64,000 nucleotides of DNA from positions 124,001 through 188,000 of the forward strand of contig VXCM01000220.1 in NCBI GenBank assembly GCA_014773175.1. The letters are read 5' to 3'. Position 1 is the first letter of the stretch; the number at the start of each line of letters is the position of its first letter. Origin of the DNA: Lucifuga dentata. Its lineage: Eukaryota; Chordata; Actinopteri; Ophidiiformes; Bythitidae. This document shows, piece by piece, positions 24,148 to 41,491 of the stretch. Both the position numbers and the translations under genes were made by a program. The notes under the pieces were generated by a model. The model made no database searches, was not told where the DNA came from, and worked only from the letters and a program-made list of their open reading frames with translations.

Positions 24148-27096
24148 TCAGTCTGGGAAGTTAGCAAGCTCGTCTTTTCCAATGTTTCCTCCGCTCAGTA
24201 TGCAGATGACGTTCTTCCCCTCCAGACTGGGGATCTTGTTGTTGACAATGGCAGCAAAGGCAGCAGAACCTGAAGGTTCCACCACAAATCCAGACCTGTA
24301 CAGGGTGGACACGGCCTCCTTGATCTCCTCATCGCTCACCAGGACGATCCCCTCCACGTAACGCTGGCACAGCTCATATGGCAGCGTGCCTGGACACAAA
24401 GCAAATGAAAAAAAGTCCAAAAGTCATTGTGTTATCAAGTTGAATTTAGATTTCCTGGAAACTTGACATTTTTGAGATATAACATTTTTATCTAACAACA
24501 GCTATACTTAATGTATATTATATTAAATCGAAAAGCTTAACCGCCATTAGCTAAATCTGTCTGATAAATGTTGTGAATAGAAAATTATTTATTATTATTT
24601 CTAATAAGCATAAAACTGAAGTAAGCACAGCACCTCAAAACTGTACTTAAAGGGGACACCGACACTTTTCGGGAGAGCCTTTAAAGAGACAGTACCTCAA
24701 ATGGCCTGTTTTCACTCAGTGTGCACAGTAGTGCTGCAGCAAGGGAATGCAGAAGTGGGTCAGTGTGTTTTTCGCACATAAAAGCATTGTAAAGGTTTAA
24801 AAGTAGAGCCCAAAACTTCACAAACTCAGTTTACTGAGGTTAAAAAAAAGACCACAACAGGAGCTTGATTTGAGCCACTAGAGCAAGAAGCTAATATAGA
24901 GGTGAGGACTTGTGTAGTACCTGCAAACGGTGGTGCAAGTCCTGATGCAATGCTCTTGGTGTCCATTCCCACCGGCTTCTTCTCAGTGAAACTTTTATAC
25001 ATGGTACAGGCTGGATTAAACAGAGCAATAAAGAGGAAAACGGGATTGTGACAGATTATTTACACAAACACATAGTCACGTATTATTAAATGACTGATAG
25101 CGTGACTGTGCTGATAATGGAGACGAGGTTTCATGGTTGCAGTTCTGCTCTACCTCCTTCTGGTTCCACACCGTAGATCCTGGTCTTATCACAGCCTGAT
25201 AGTTTGATGGCAGCAGCTACACCAGCCAGCAGCCCCCCTCCACCACAACACACCACCACCACATCAGGCTCGCGCATCACCTCCAGCACCTCCATACCTA
25301 GACTGGACACACATGTAAACCTTACACACATACACATTTCACAGGGCTCAAAATTAAACCTAGTTCAGGATTAAAAAAAAAAAAAAAAANAAAAAAAAAA
25401 AAAAAAGGGCCATGATGATTGTTTAGTCGATAGGCGATTTTAACCTTGACCTTTTAACCAAATTTAACTCACAATAATATGAAAAATGATTTTTAAACTT
25501 TATCAGTTTTCCAGTGGCCAAAAGGGGCTGGCTGGAGAGTTGTGACTGCCCTCTGCTGGATTTTAGGAGAAGTGCATCAGTGTTTGCTCCACAAAAAGCT
25601 CCTGAAATGCTCAATGGAAATTCAACATTATTTCATGAAAAAGCCATCAAAAGTGATTTGGATATTAATACTGATATTAAATGTTAAGTAGCCAATTCGG
25701 GAAGATTATATTGTCTATCTCGATATTTTTGTTAAGTGAAAATGTTGAGATCGCTCAGCTCAAATACTATATCAGCCCTGACGGTACCTGGCGTGTCCTG
25801 CTATTAGATCCAGGTCATCATAAGGGTGCAGGAACGTCATGTTTTCCTCCTCAACACAGCGATTCACCACATTCATCAGACAGGAGGTTGGAACTCGCTC
25901 CACCTCCACCCCAAAACTCTGAAAAGCGAGAACGAGAGTCACTTTCAGCTCCAAGTATAATACATCTGCAGGGATTTGTCTTTCTGCCAGAGGAACAAAA
26001 ATTAAAAAGAAAAATTGCTTTCTTATGCCAACCACAAATTGCTGTGATGCCATGGGAAATGTGATGCTTTTGTGTGTGTGTGTGTTCCACATTATTCAGG
26101 CTATCAAATTTGTAAACAGGGTATTTGCAGCTTCAGATAGGCAAAGATATTTGAATGCTGTATTTGGCTTTCAGTTTAGATAACATCTATTTATTTCTCC
26201 ATTCTGGCAGTAATCTGGTTTTGTAAATGTACTGTAACCATAAAAATTTGTTTCTTTTCTCAGATTAAGGAATTAAGAAGAACCCTGTTAACTACTTGTT
26301 AACTACTTGTAACTTGTACTTGTAACTTGTTTACTTGTACATGAGAAATTTTAATAGATTTTCAGTATGAAAACGGCTACTATAGTAATGATTAAAAAAG
26401 TGATAGTGATCATTAAAAAATAATAAACATTCTATGCAGTCCATCTTTGTTATCCGACACATGTTGATATCGGATCCATAGCTTTTTTTGGGGGAGGTTT
26501 TGGGAATTATTATGTAATTGTGCATTTAAAAATATTTATAATTTCAGACTTTCTGAGACAATTCAAGGGCCAACGGTCCCAACAACCAAGGCTTGCGCCC
26601 ATTTGCTTTCAGTCAGCTAATGCCCTCTGACCTGTATGAGGATGGATCTGGATGCTGGGGCAGTTTCCGGCATCACCACCTTGCCCTTTGACCCGTAGTG
26701 TTTTGAGGCATATGCAAACGATTTCCCATAGTTCCCTGCAGACATGGTGACAAAATAGCCACCCTTTGGTCTCCTGGCAAACTGACTGGCCACTCCTCTG
26801 ATCTTAAAAGAACCTGTCAATCAAAATAGACCCATCTATCACTTCGACAGTACAGAATGATTGGGAAGACATGGTTGTGTGACATTGAATGTTGATACTG
26901 AATCTGGTTTCTCAGGACCGGTTCTCTGCATGTTCTCCAGTTTGATGTGGATGTTGCAGTTGATGCTGAGAGGCAAGGTGGTCTGGCACCAGGGAATCAT
27001 GGGAGTGTTGATGACACCCAGGGGGCTGCTCCTCACTGTCTCCCTGGCTTCTCTCAGCAAATTGAGCGTGACGGCATCTGCAGACACCTCACACAT
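24148..27096 (-). CDS. Fold-type II PLP enzyme, serine racemase / threonine dehydratase family
   Basis: Predicted cytosolic amino-acid racemase or ammonia-lyase; the exact substrate cannot be told. Six exons join in phase: 26919-27096, 26632-26813, 25788-25918, 25154-25302, 24921-25010 and 24148-24389 (TGA), giving 323 aa against about 340 for serine racemase. SFKIRG carries the Schiff-base lysine (Lys63). SAGNYGK (84-90) is the substrate loop, where serine racemase has SSGNHGQ. CGGGGLLAG (Gly184-187) is the PLP-phosphate loop. GVEPEGACT keeps the Glu210 and Ala214 metal ligands but has Thr where serine racemase has Asp216. LSGGN (308-312) includes the serine facing the pyridine nitrogen. The start ATG (27094-27096) follows an ACTCAG that could be an acceptor, so a non-coding first exon is likely. 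The exon 1 donor (CG|GTCCTG) is weak. The gene is head-to-head with trmu. Confidence 0.88.
25545..25559 (-). promoter_or_regulatory. CTCF-like binding motif
   Basis: The minus strand reads CCAGCAGAGGGCAGT, matching CCASYAGRKGGCRSY at all 15 positions. It lies in the intron between the third and fourth exons of the PLP-enzyme gene. Repeat-borne CTCF-like words exist, so binding needs ChIP evidence. Confidence 0.5.
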
Positions 27097-27702
27097 CTGA
27101 GTTTATGTCAGAAACACAGAATTTATATTCAGGAGGGGATTTACAGAGTTCAGCCACCATTTTAGCCTGGGGAAAATCTTTTCTCAAGTCTTAATTAATA
27201 ATTATTAAAGTTTACATGTGATTGCACAACTGCTCTAAAAAACAAAGTAAGAGTTAAGTCTCATTCATATTTTTTGCAAAACTAATGTAGATATAGCTAT
27301 TAGAGATATTAGTAACATTATGCTGGGATAACATACACATGCACCGTCAGGCTATCACAGATTTATTAACGAAACTCAAAGTCCTGTTTTAAATATTTAA
27401 AAAAAGTCTGGCAAAATATACATACTTTTTAAGTATATTCAGTCTCTTTCCCCACTGACCTTACTAGTTCTTTGAAATTTCCATTTATTTTTAACAAGTA
27501 AACTCCGTTTTGTTCAGAAGGTTACAACGTTGGAACTCCCACACAAATAGTTCCGGTTTGGGACGTGTTTCTGGGCGTACCTTATTTCGAAACGGACCAC
27601 AAATATGGCTTTTCCTGTCAGAGGGAATGCAGAGCTGCTATATAAATGTTCTTAGTTAAATAACGATAAAGTTATAAATTGAGAGGACTTTAATTCGGAA
27701 AC
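27097..27702. promoter_or_regulatory. Shared 5' region of the PLP-enzyme gene and trmu
   Basis: The start codons of the two divergent genes are 606 bp apart. The segment should contain both promoters and possibly a non-coding first exon of the PLP-enzyme gene. No TATA box or strong factor site was evident by eye. Confidence 0.5.
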
Positions 27703-32746
<5,044 letters not shown>

Positions 32747-33920
32747 GGTTTCCTTTCCACCACAGCTCAGCCGTGGTGGAAGTGCATTAGGTAGAGCACC
32801 TTGTACATGAAAACAGCTCCGTTTTTACACAGGGCTTTGTGACCCAGTGCCTCTTCTGTTGGTTGCACACAGTGGATTGTGTTTGAAAATTCTGAATTTT
32901 GACATGACTGACCTGGTATATTTTATTCACTTGAAAAGCATCTTACCTGGTGGGGGGGATTTTCAAAATAATCATGTATGTCAATATGTGTGAGGAATCG
33001 TGGTTATCTTTCTGAATGGGGCTGCCATAACAGACAAAAAAAAGTTTCCAGCTCTTCAGTTTTTTATGGATGGATGTGAATCTGTGGACCTCAATGCAGA
33101 TTGTTCTTTGGAGAAATTTCCTCCCCATACAGACCTCAGTGTTATGTGTGGTTTGTGGATATGTGGTCTCTAAGCAAGCTAGATGAAAGAAAGTCTGAAG
33201 TTTGAAAATCAGTTTGGTCTTCATGAAGTTTGGTCTTCATGAAACTGTTTTCCCTCCTTCACCCTTTGCTGGTGGACTCTTCCTCATCCTGCCTTCAGAT
33301 TTGCTGCTTAGCTTTCGCATGAAAATCCTTCATGTTTTATGTTTGAACTCTACCTTGTTCCAGTGTTGACAGTTACTGGTAAAAGTCAGAGATTCTGCTT
33401 AGTTCTTGTGAAACTTTGTCACAAAAGTATAATATTTTACCATTTGCTCCATTTGAATTAAGGTTGAAAATGGTCTGTTATTATAAAGTTCCATTTTTTA
33501 ATGTTGTGCACTCTATACTATAAAGGAAAACCATGCCAAGAAGCCACTTGATAAACCTAGTAAGACAAAAATAAATAAATAAATAAATCAAAAATTTAAA
33601 TGGGTAAGACTTAAGTCAACATTTTTTGGCCTGAAATATGCAAAATGGACAAATGATGGTAACTGATTATAAAAGAAACCAAGTATGGTATCTTGTTTGT
33701 GGTGGAATCAGCAACTAAATGCTTAAAGCTCGTTTTTATGTGTGTCATTCACATTTTGACACAATTGAAACCAGATTTGCTCATGGGTCCAATTACTCTA
33801 AGCACTTAAATATTTATGCACATGTTGGAATTGATTCAGCAATGTGAAACATTCAAATAATTTGTCATTTTAAAGCAAATCCTGCAAAGAATAACAAAAG
33901 TGCCTTTTCTCTTTCGGAGG

Positions 33921-33984
33921 AAAGCTTATAGAGACAGAACTCAGTTTTGTTGAAAGCTTATACAGACAGAACTCAGTTCTTTCT
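33921..33984. repeat. Imperfect tandem duplication, 2 x 32 bp
   Basis: Two consecutive units begin AAAGCTTATA(G/C)AGACAG and continue AACTCAGTT. The last six or so bases of each unit differ. Confidence 0.75.
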
Positions 33985-34140
33985 CAGTTAAAAACTGTTA
34001 ATAATGTTAAATTTAAAACCGAGTGAATAAATTGAATAAGTCACATGTTGCCTTTTGACTGGCTTTTGTACCTAAATAATTTGTCCATTGTTATACTACA
34101 GAAAAACAGGCAGCTGGTGTTTATTTGTTGTTCGGTTGAG

Positions 34141-34155
34141 CCACAAGAGGGCGCT
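34141..34155 (+). promoter_or_regulatory. CTCF-like binding motif between trmu and celsr1
   Basis: CCACAAGAGGGCGCT matches CCASYAGRKGGCRSY at 14 of 15 positions. It lies about 1.1 kb upstream of the celsr1 start codon and points toward celsr1. Confidence 0.55.
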
Positions 34156-35119
34156 CTTGTACAGCATAGCCTCATGGATGAACTTTTAGAATGGGAATAT
34201 AGTATTTTGACCCAGTAATAGCCTCGTTATAAATGTTATACAGAATCAGACTTTTCTGTTTTCGATTACTTTTCCATTTAAATTAATTCAAAAAATAAGT
34301 AAATTATTTTAACGTCTTTCTATAAATCTTCAGTGGGCCTAATTATAATATTCTTGAGTGGACACAAAACGTGATGGTCATAGAGAACATGAATGGAACA
34401 ACTAATTATACCATAATCATGACAAGAATAACTGCAGTAAAGTAAAATCAATAAAAATCCAGCAACTAATGAGAGAAATCATAAGTTTGACACATGGTTA
34501 GTTGTGTTAAACCATGCAATACTTTGTATTCGGTGTTAATTTTATTTAATTGCTACTACTGTCACATACACATATAATGCAAAGCGCACAACAATCAGCT
34601 ATCAACAGATCGATGAACTGATTTGAATAATAATGGGAACAGCTAAAATCTAAAAATCTAATGATATCTTTGCAGTTTAGAAATTACCCACAAAGACGCA
34701 CAACTTCATCAAGTTCTGTGACTTAGACGAAGAAAACTATTCATAATACTTTTCTGAAAATAAATAATAAATAGATCCACTTGAGAGTTTTTACAACTGT
34801 TTCTTAACAGAAAACTTGAAGAGGGGGCGACTCTCAAAGGCGCACTAGGAATTTCACCAAACTTACTCCATTGTAATAACAAAGCACTTGCGCGCATTGG
34901 TCACCCGGTCAGGGCCATTTCCCAAATCTCCATGAAAAAAAAAAGCCCCCCCTCTGAAAGCGTCCCAGAGGAGGAACACAGCAGGTTTATGGTAATAAGC
35001 CTCTGAGGAGGACAGGAGGAGGAGAAGGAGGAGGAGGAGAGCCGCGGAGCCATTTTGTACTCATTTTAAACTCACTGTGGGTTAACCCAGCCGCTGCGCG
35101 TCGTGAATACACTGACACT

Positions 35120-35258
35120 ATGGATACCAAGCGTCTTTATCCACGTTAAAACTTCACAATGAGGGATAAAAGAAAAGCAAGGTGTTGGGAGAGGGAGAGT
35201 TAATGCTTTTGTGGAGGAGTTTCTGTGAAGTTGAATTGGATTTGGCAGGTTTAAAGCC
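35120..35258 (+). promoter_or_regulatory. celsr1 5' leader with three upstream ORFs
   Basis: Three ATGs precede the main start: a 9-codon uORF at 35120-35149, a 14-codon uORF at 35159-35203, and an ATG at 35203-35205 that overlaps the previous stop (TAATG). The last opens a 114-codon out-of-frame ORF running to 35547, across the main start. Whether all are transcribed depends on the unseen transcription start. Confidence 0.55.
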
Positions 35259-38200
35259 ATGGAACTACCGATGTATTGGATTTGGGTTTGGATCTTATTC
35301 TACATGCCGCTTGTGGGATGTCTGGAGATACACCTTTCGGAGACTTTACAGCCCGGGAGCATTTTGGCAAACCTTTCTCTTGGTCCTGGATGGACTTATA
35401 AAATTGACAGGACTTTATCCCCTATGTTCATTCAGAACTTTCTCCGCGCTGAGAGACAGAGCGGACTTCTCCGTCTGTCCCAGAAAGTTCAGTGTGCGCA
35501 CACATTTAGGAACCCTGCGCCTGTTTATTTCAGAGCCGGTTCCTTGACATCTGGAGACGTTGTTTTGACACATTTTAACGTGTTTGTCCACGGACAGGAC
35601 TGTTTTATTAAATACAAGAGAAAGAAAACGTCAGGTAAGCCCGACATTCACATAAACCACATTTTAAACCTGGAGGCAACTTCCTGCTTACCTGCAGGGG
35701 AATTACTGTTGAATGTAAAAGAACTTTTGCCTGCTTTTACGCGGAATGTTGCCTTTTTGGACACTGTGTGTGTCGGAAAAGACTTGAGCGCAGTGTTCAG
35801 GCACGGGGATTTGTTCTTAGGCGAAGACTTGTGTCAGCCTGAAGTGAATTTGCTCTGCGCGTTGCAGAGCTCTCCAAGCGACCGGGTGTCTGCGCAGCTG
35901 AGTTTGAGACTTGTTAAAACGCCTAAGCAACATGGTTCCTTATCAGAAACAGTCCCTAGAAAGTCCCGCAGAGGGAAGCGACACGTGAACACAACTCCTA
36001 AGTTCCAGGTCCCCAACTATCAGGTGTCTGTGCCCGAGAATGAACCAGCGGGTACGCGTGTGATCACCCTAAAAGCCACAGACCCGGATGATGGAGAGGC
36101 AGGGAGACTGGAGTATGCCATGGAAGCCTTGTTTGACAGCAGATCCAATGACTTCTTCATCATAGACCCTCAGAGAGGCAGCATAACAACTATGCGGGCA
36201 CTGGACAGAGAAGTTAAAGACACCCATGTTTTCAAAGTCACAGTGTCTGACAATGGAACTCCCAAAAGAACTGCCATTTGTTACCTCACTGTCACTGTGA
36301 GTGACACCAATGACCATGGCCCTGTGTTTGAGCAAACAGAATACCGCGTGAACATCCGGGAGAATGTAGAAGTGGGTTTTGAAGTGATGACTATCCGGGC
36401 CACTGATGGGGATGCCCCTTCTAATGCCAACATGATTTATAAAATTGTGAATGGCGATGGCGTGAACTCTGTTTTTGAAATCGATCCCCGGAACGGCCTC
36501 GTTAGGATCAGAGAGCGGCCTGACAGGGAGACCAGGGCCCAGTACCAGCTGATTGTCGAGGCGAACGACCAGGGTAAAGACCCGGGTCCCCGCAGTGCCA
36601 CTGCCACTGTCAACATCTCTGTGGAGGATGAGAACGACAACTACCCACAGTTCAGTGAGAAGAGATATGTTGTACAGGTACCGGAAAATGTGGCAGTTAA
36701 CACCAAAGTCATCCAGGTGGAGGCTACAGACAAAGATGAGGGGACCAACGCCAAAGTCCATTACAGCATCATCAGTGGCAATGTCAAGGGACAATTCTAC
36801 ATTCATTCTCCTACCGGTGTCATCGATGTCATCAATCCTCTGGACTACGAGATGATTCGGGAGTATAATTTACGTATCAAGGCTCAGGATGGTGGCAGGC
36901 CTCCACTGATAAATGGCACAGGAATGGTGGTGGTGCAGGTGGTGGATGTAAATGACAATGCCCCCATGTTTGTCAGCACCCCTTTCCAGGCTACCGTGCT
37001 GGAAAATGTGGCAATCGGTTACTCTGTGATCCACATCCAAGCTATAGATGGGGATTCAGGAGAAAATGCCCTTTTGGAATACCGGCTGACTGACACCGCT
37101 CCTGGCTTTCCGTTCACGATTAACAACAGCACAGGCTGGATCACTGTGAGTGATGAGCTAGACAGGGAGACCACTGAGTTCTACACATTTGGCGTAGAGG
37201 CCAGAGATCACGGGATACCTGTGATGTCATCTTCAGCCAGCGTCAGCATCACAGTGCTTGACGTAAATGACAATGTGCCCACATTTACGGAAAAGAGCTA
37301 CTCGCTGAAGATCAACGAAGATGCTGTGGTGGGAACCAGCGTGGTGACGGTGACAGCAGTCGACAGGGATGTCAACAGTGTGGTGACATATCAGATCTCC
37401 AGCGGCAACACCAGGAACCGCTTTGCCATCACGAGCCAGAGTGGTGGCGGTCTCATCACATTAGCCCTCCCTCTTGACTACAAACAGGAGCGCCAGTATG
37501 TGCTGACTGTCACCGCCACGGACGGAACACGTTCTGACACCGTTCAAGTCTTCATCAACGTGACGGACGCCAACACACACCGGCCTGTCTTTCAAAGCGC
37601 CAACTACCAGGTGTTGCTCAGGGAGGATCAGCCTGTGGGTTCCACTGTGGTGGTGATCAGCGCCACTGATGAGGACACGGGGGAAAATGCACGTATCACA
37701 TATGTAATGGAGGACAACGTTCCCCAGTTTAAAATTGACCCAGATACAGGGGCCATCACAACACAGATTGAGATTGACTATGAAGACCAGGCCTCCTACA
37801 CGTTAGCCATCATCGCCAGAGACAACGGCATCCCTCAGAAATCTGACACCACCTATGTGGAGATCATCATCCTTGATGCAAATGACAATTCTCCTCAGTT
37901 CCTCAGGGACATATACAAGGGGACTGTATTTGAAGATGCACCTGTCTACACCAGCGTTCTACAGATCTCTGCTTCAGACAGAGATTCTGGCTCAAATGGC
38001 AGGTTGAGCTACACATTTCAGGGTGGTGATGATGGCGAGGGGGATTTTTTTATAGAGCCCTACTCTGGGATCATCAGAACCGCTCGTAAACTGGACCGAG
38101 AGAATGTTCCTGTTTACAATCTAAAAGCCTTTGCTGTGGATAAGGGTGTTCCTCCTCTGAAAGCAGCTGTTTCCATTCACATAGTAGTCCAGGACATAAA

Positions 38201-38766
38201 TGACAACGCTCCTGTGTTTGAGAAGGATGAGCTGTTCATTGACGTGAAGGAGAACAGCCCGGTGGGGTCTGTTGTAGCCCAGATCACTGCCACTGACCCT
38301 GACGAGGGCACCAACGCTCAGATCATGTATCAGATCGTAGAAGGGAATATTCCAGAAGTTTTCCAGCTGGACATTTTCAATGGTGACCTCACTGCACTCA
38401 TGGACTTGGATTACGAAACCAGAACAGAATACGTCATTGTGGTCCAGGCCACATCAGCGCCACTTGTGAGCCGGGCCACCGTGCACATCCGCCTGGTAGA
38501 CATGAACGACAATAAGCCGGTGCTGCAGGACTTTGAGATTATTTTCAACAACTACATTACGAACAAATCAAACAGTTTCCCATCAGGAATAATAGGGAAG
38601 GTCCCAGCTCATGACCCTGATGTTTCGGATAAGCTACAGTACAAGTTTGAGTCTGGGAATGACCTCAGTCTGCTGCTGTTGAATGAAGAAACCGGGGATC
38701 TGAAGCTGAGCAGGGATCTGGACAATGACAGGCCCTTGGAAGCACCCATGACCATTTCTGTATCTG
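35259..38766 (+). CDS. celsr1: CELSR1 (flamingo-family adhesion GPCR), first coding exon
   Basis: CELSR1 is a plasma-membrane atypical cadherin that sets planar cell polarity with Frizzled and Vangl by homophilic contact between cells. This exon encodes 1169 residues plus one base and ends at a GTAAGA donor (38767). The start has a strong context (GCCATGG) and is followed by a hydrophobic signal peptide (about 1-20). A basic RRGKR furin-like site lies near residue 238. Nine cadherin repeats begin near residues 249, 355, 464, 569, 674, 776, 879, 985 and 1088, with repeated LDRE/LDYE, DxNDN and AxDxD calcium motifs. The EGF, laminin-G, GAIN and 7TM parts lie beyond the window. Phrases such as GGGLITLALPLDYKQE and FQGGDDG match CELSR1, and trmu adjacency supports CELSR1 over 2 or 3. 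Whether it is a fish a or b copy is unclear. The open frame continues to 38876 only as read-through. Confidence 0.96.
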
Positions 38767-39269
38767 GTAAGAGAAAGAAAAATATTTACAGGAAATCTCT
38801 TTGCCTCATCCTATTTGTGAGCTATTTCTCAAGGCATTTAACTTTATGTGAAGAAATACCTTTCTTATGCCAGTAACATATGTCAGTACATGCCAACAGG
38901 GTCATAAATGGGTGTAAGGTGGAAATTTGAATCACAGCGTCTGACGTATCATCTTACTGCACAATCAACATAGTGTCAGTTGAACAGAGATGGAAGGCAG
39001 GTTTCGACTGTGGTGTTGACTGTATGTTAAGTAAGTGTTTGCTGCAGGCTCTATCCAGGACCCGGTTGTGCTGCTTTTGTGCCATTGGGATGATAAATGT
39101 ATTGTGTGCAAGTGGCTGGCTGGGATAATAAAAGGTGCTAATAGCAGGGTACCCACACAACCAGAGTTCTTTGTTGTAGCACATATGAGGGTTTCACTCT
39201 GTCACAATTAGGAAATCACACATGCATATTTGCAGAAGCATACGCAATAGGATACACATGCATTCACAC

Positions 39270-39296
39270 CCTTAGCGCACACATAGTGCGCTAAGG
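39270..39296. repeat. Perfect inverted repeat, 11-bp arms, 5-nt spacer
   Basis: CCTTAGCGCAC (39270-39280) and GTGCGCTAAGG (39286-39296) are exact complements around ACATA. Confidence 0.88.
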
Positions 39297-41364
39297 TCTT
39301 TGGTCTCTGAGTCTTTGAAGTGCAGAGGCTAAAAGATTTTTACCTTTGCATGTGGCAAAATGTCTCATGAACCTTCATTTGCAAAAATTAGTCTTTCGTG
39401 CATGGAAACGCATCAGTGACGAGTGGGAGAAGTTGCAGATTCAGTTTTGTTTGTCTAACCTGAGTGTTTGTTTTTTTGTTTTTTTTTTGTAATGTGTGGT
39501 TGGATCGTAACATTTTGTGTGTTCACGCCGGAAGGTCATGTAGAAAGAATTTGTGTTAAGATGCTCTGTTTCCACTACAGAAGCAGACTTTGTTCTTTAA
39601 AGTTAAAGATTAGACAAATGCAAACACCTGGACGTTCGCACCTAAACTGGCGCGGCTGCAGTATAAGCAAGCATACACACACACACATACACACATTGCA
39701 AGAAAATACTGTGCATTAATCAGGAGTTGGACAGGCAGGATAAATCTAATACCCTGACTGAACAACTACCCTGTCACCTATTGACAGCTTGTTGCTCAAC
39801 CTCTTCTTTCTTCCCCTCTTTCTCTCATTCTTTCTCTTTCTTTCTGATTTTTTTTCTCTCATTCTTTCTTCCTCTTTCCCTGGTTGGTGATCTCTGAAAG
39901 CACATTAAGCCCTAAAATGGGCAAACTGCCCAACGCAGCTCCTAACCCTCAACTCTCCCTCTCTTTCGCTGTCACCATATCATCTAGTCTCCAAGCCAAA
40001 GAATGCCAGTATATCACACATGCTACAAGAATATAAATAAGCTGATACAGACCAGACTGCACCAGGGTAAATCCGCCTTTCCCAGTCCATCTGTCGAGTC
40101 ATGTTTTGTGGTTGATTTAATTTCAAGCTCTGGATCATTATTACATTGAAAAATAAAGTGATTAGCACGACTAGACAGAACATCCCCGTTCTTTTTCTTC
40201 TGTCATTTTTGTTATTTGTGTTTTGAAGCATTAATCCTTCTTTAATCACCGTCTTCACAGGTTTTGGTTTCTTTTGACTTTGACACAATAGACATTAGCT
40301 CATTAGCTCCTTAGCATTGGCTCTTTAAAATTGCCTTGTCGTGGGTTAAGGTGCTGGTTCAGCAGGTGATGAAATCTTTCAGGAGCTGTCTCTCTTGTCT
40401 CATAGCAAGTTTGCCAAAGGACTTCTGCCTCTTCTTTCTCTTGGACAAAAGATAGACGTCTTCTGAGTGTCCATGCTTATGGCTCTTATAGATGACCCAT
40501 AAAGCATCTGAAGAGGCAGCGACTTGACACAGTTGTTACAGGCCTTATAGCCTCCATTCACTGCCTCCGCATTCAGGCCTGTCAATAACAGCTGACAGCT
40601 CTTATGGTATCCTTGACAACAGTGACCTTATGGTGGTCCCAAAGGGGGACTGCACCTCTTCATTAGTTGTAGTGCTTGCTTAAACACACATACACATGCA
40701 TAGATATAAGCACATTCAAGCACAATTAAGCACACATAGACGAAACAACTCTGAGAAAATGTTCCAATCCTCCCTTTTTGTGGCTCACCCTGATGTCAAG
40801 TGTTAGGTAACCATCACCACTCGTGACCTTTCAACCCCAGGCTCAGGGGGAGAGAAAGGCCCAAGGGGATTGTTCAGCTAACAGCATCTCAATAACCACA
40901 AAAGAGAGATTGTTGTGATTTTGTGTCTGTCTCTCTTGAATTCAGTCGCTCTCCGGCTCCATTGCACAGATGTGGTGCAGTCTTTTCAGTTTGGGTGTTG
41001 TTCCTCTAATTGGCTCACAATGTTTGGCCACTTGAGTCTTGGCATCCTCTGCTGATGAGTAGAAATCCATCAGTTTTGGATAGAAAGGGCTTAGAGCAAG
41101 AACAGTATTTTACTTTTTTTTTCTCTCACTTCATAGCCTTCAAATCAGTGCTCTGCTTTGATATTTTGTTCACAAAGCCCTTTTTTTTTTTACTCCAAAC
41201 TAGTCATATTCTTCTCCAAAGCTTGGTTAGGCAACCATATTTATTCTGCTTTTTCTTTGAATGCAAATAAACAGAAGGCCTCAGGTTGTTTTTGTAGCCC
41301 TGCGCTGAAACACAAGAACGCCCTGATATACTCCCAAGATACAGTCACTTACACACTCTGCTAG

Positions 41365-41372
41365 CCACAACA

Positions 41373-41409
<37 letters not shown>

Positions 41410-41436
41410 CCTCTCTGCCTTTGTCAGNCCACAACA

Positions 41437-41473
<37 letters not shown>

Positions 41474-41491
41474 CCTCTCTGCCTTTGTCAG
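41365..41491. other. Assembly artefact: 63-bp block duplicated around one N
   Basis: 41365-41427 and 41429-41491 are identical around the N at 41428. The block includes a (CT)n microsatellite, so the true repeat length is uncertain. Confidence 0.85.

Larger units (their letters stand above)
32747..35119. other. trmu 3' region and trmu-celsr1 intergenic DNA
   Basis: The first part should be the trmu 3' UTR; an AATAAATAAATAAATAAAT tract near 33570 offers a polyadenylation signal. An imperfect 32-bp tandem duplication lies at 33921-33984. A CTCF-like site is at 34141-34155. The purine-rich, CpG-containing segment at 34960-35119 is probably the celsr1 core promoter or leader. No other gene was seen. 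Confidence 0.55.

Noticed and set aside
24650..24900. TTAAAGGGGACACC-type segment in the PLP-enzyme intron as a MITE
   Set aside because: Only the first few bases match. No inverted end was found.
36069..36806. 245-codon open frame antisense to celsr1
   Set aside because: It lies entirely opposite the cadherin-coding strand, has no family motif and is explained by codon bias of the sense gene.
38767..38876. Extension of the celsr1 frame past 38766
   Set aside because: A consensus GTAAGA donor sits at the point where similarity to CELSR1 stops. The rest is intronic read-through.
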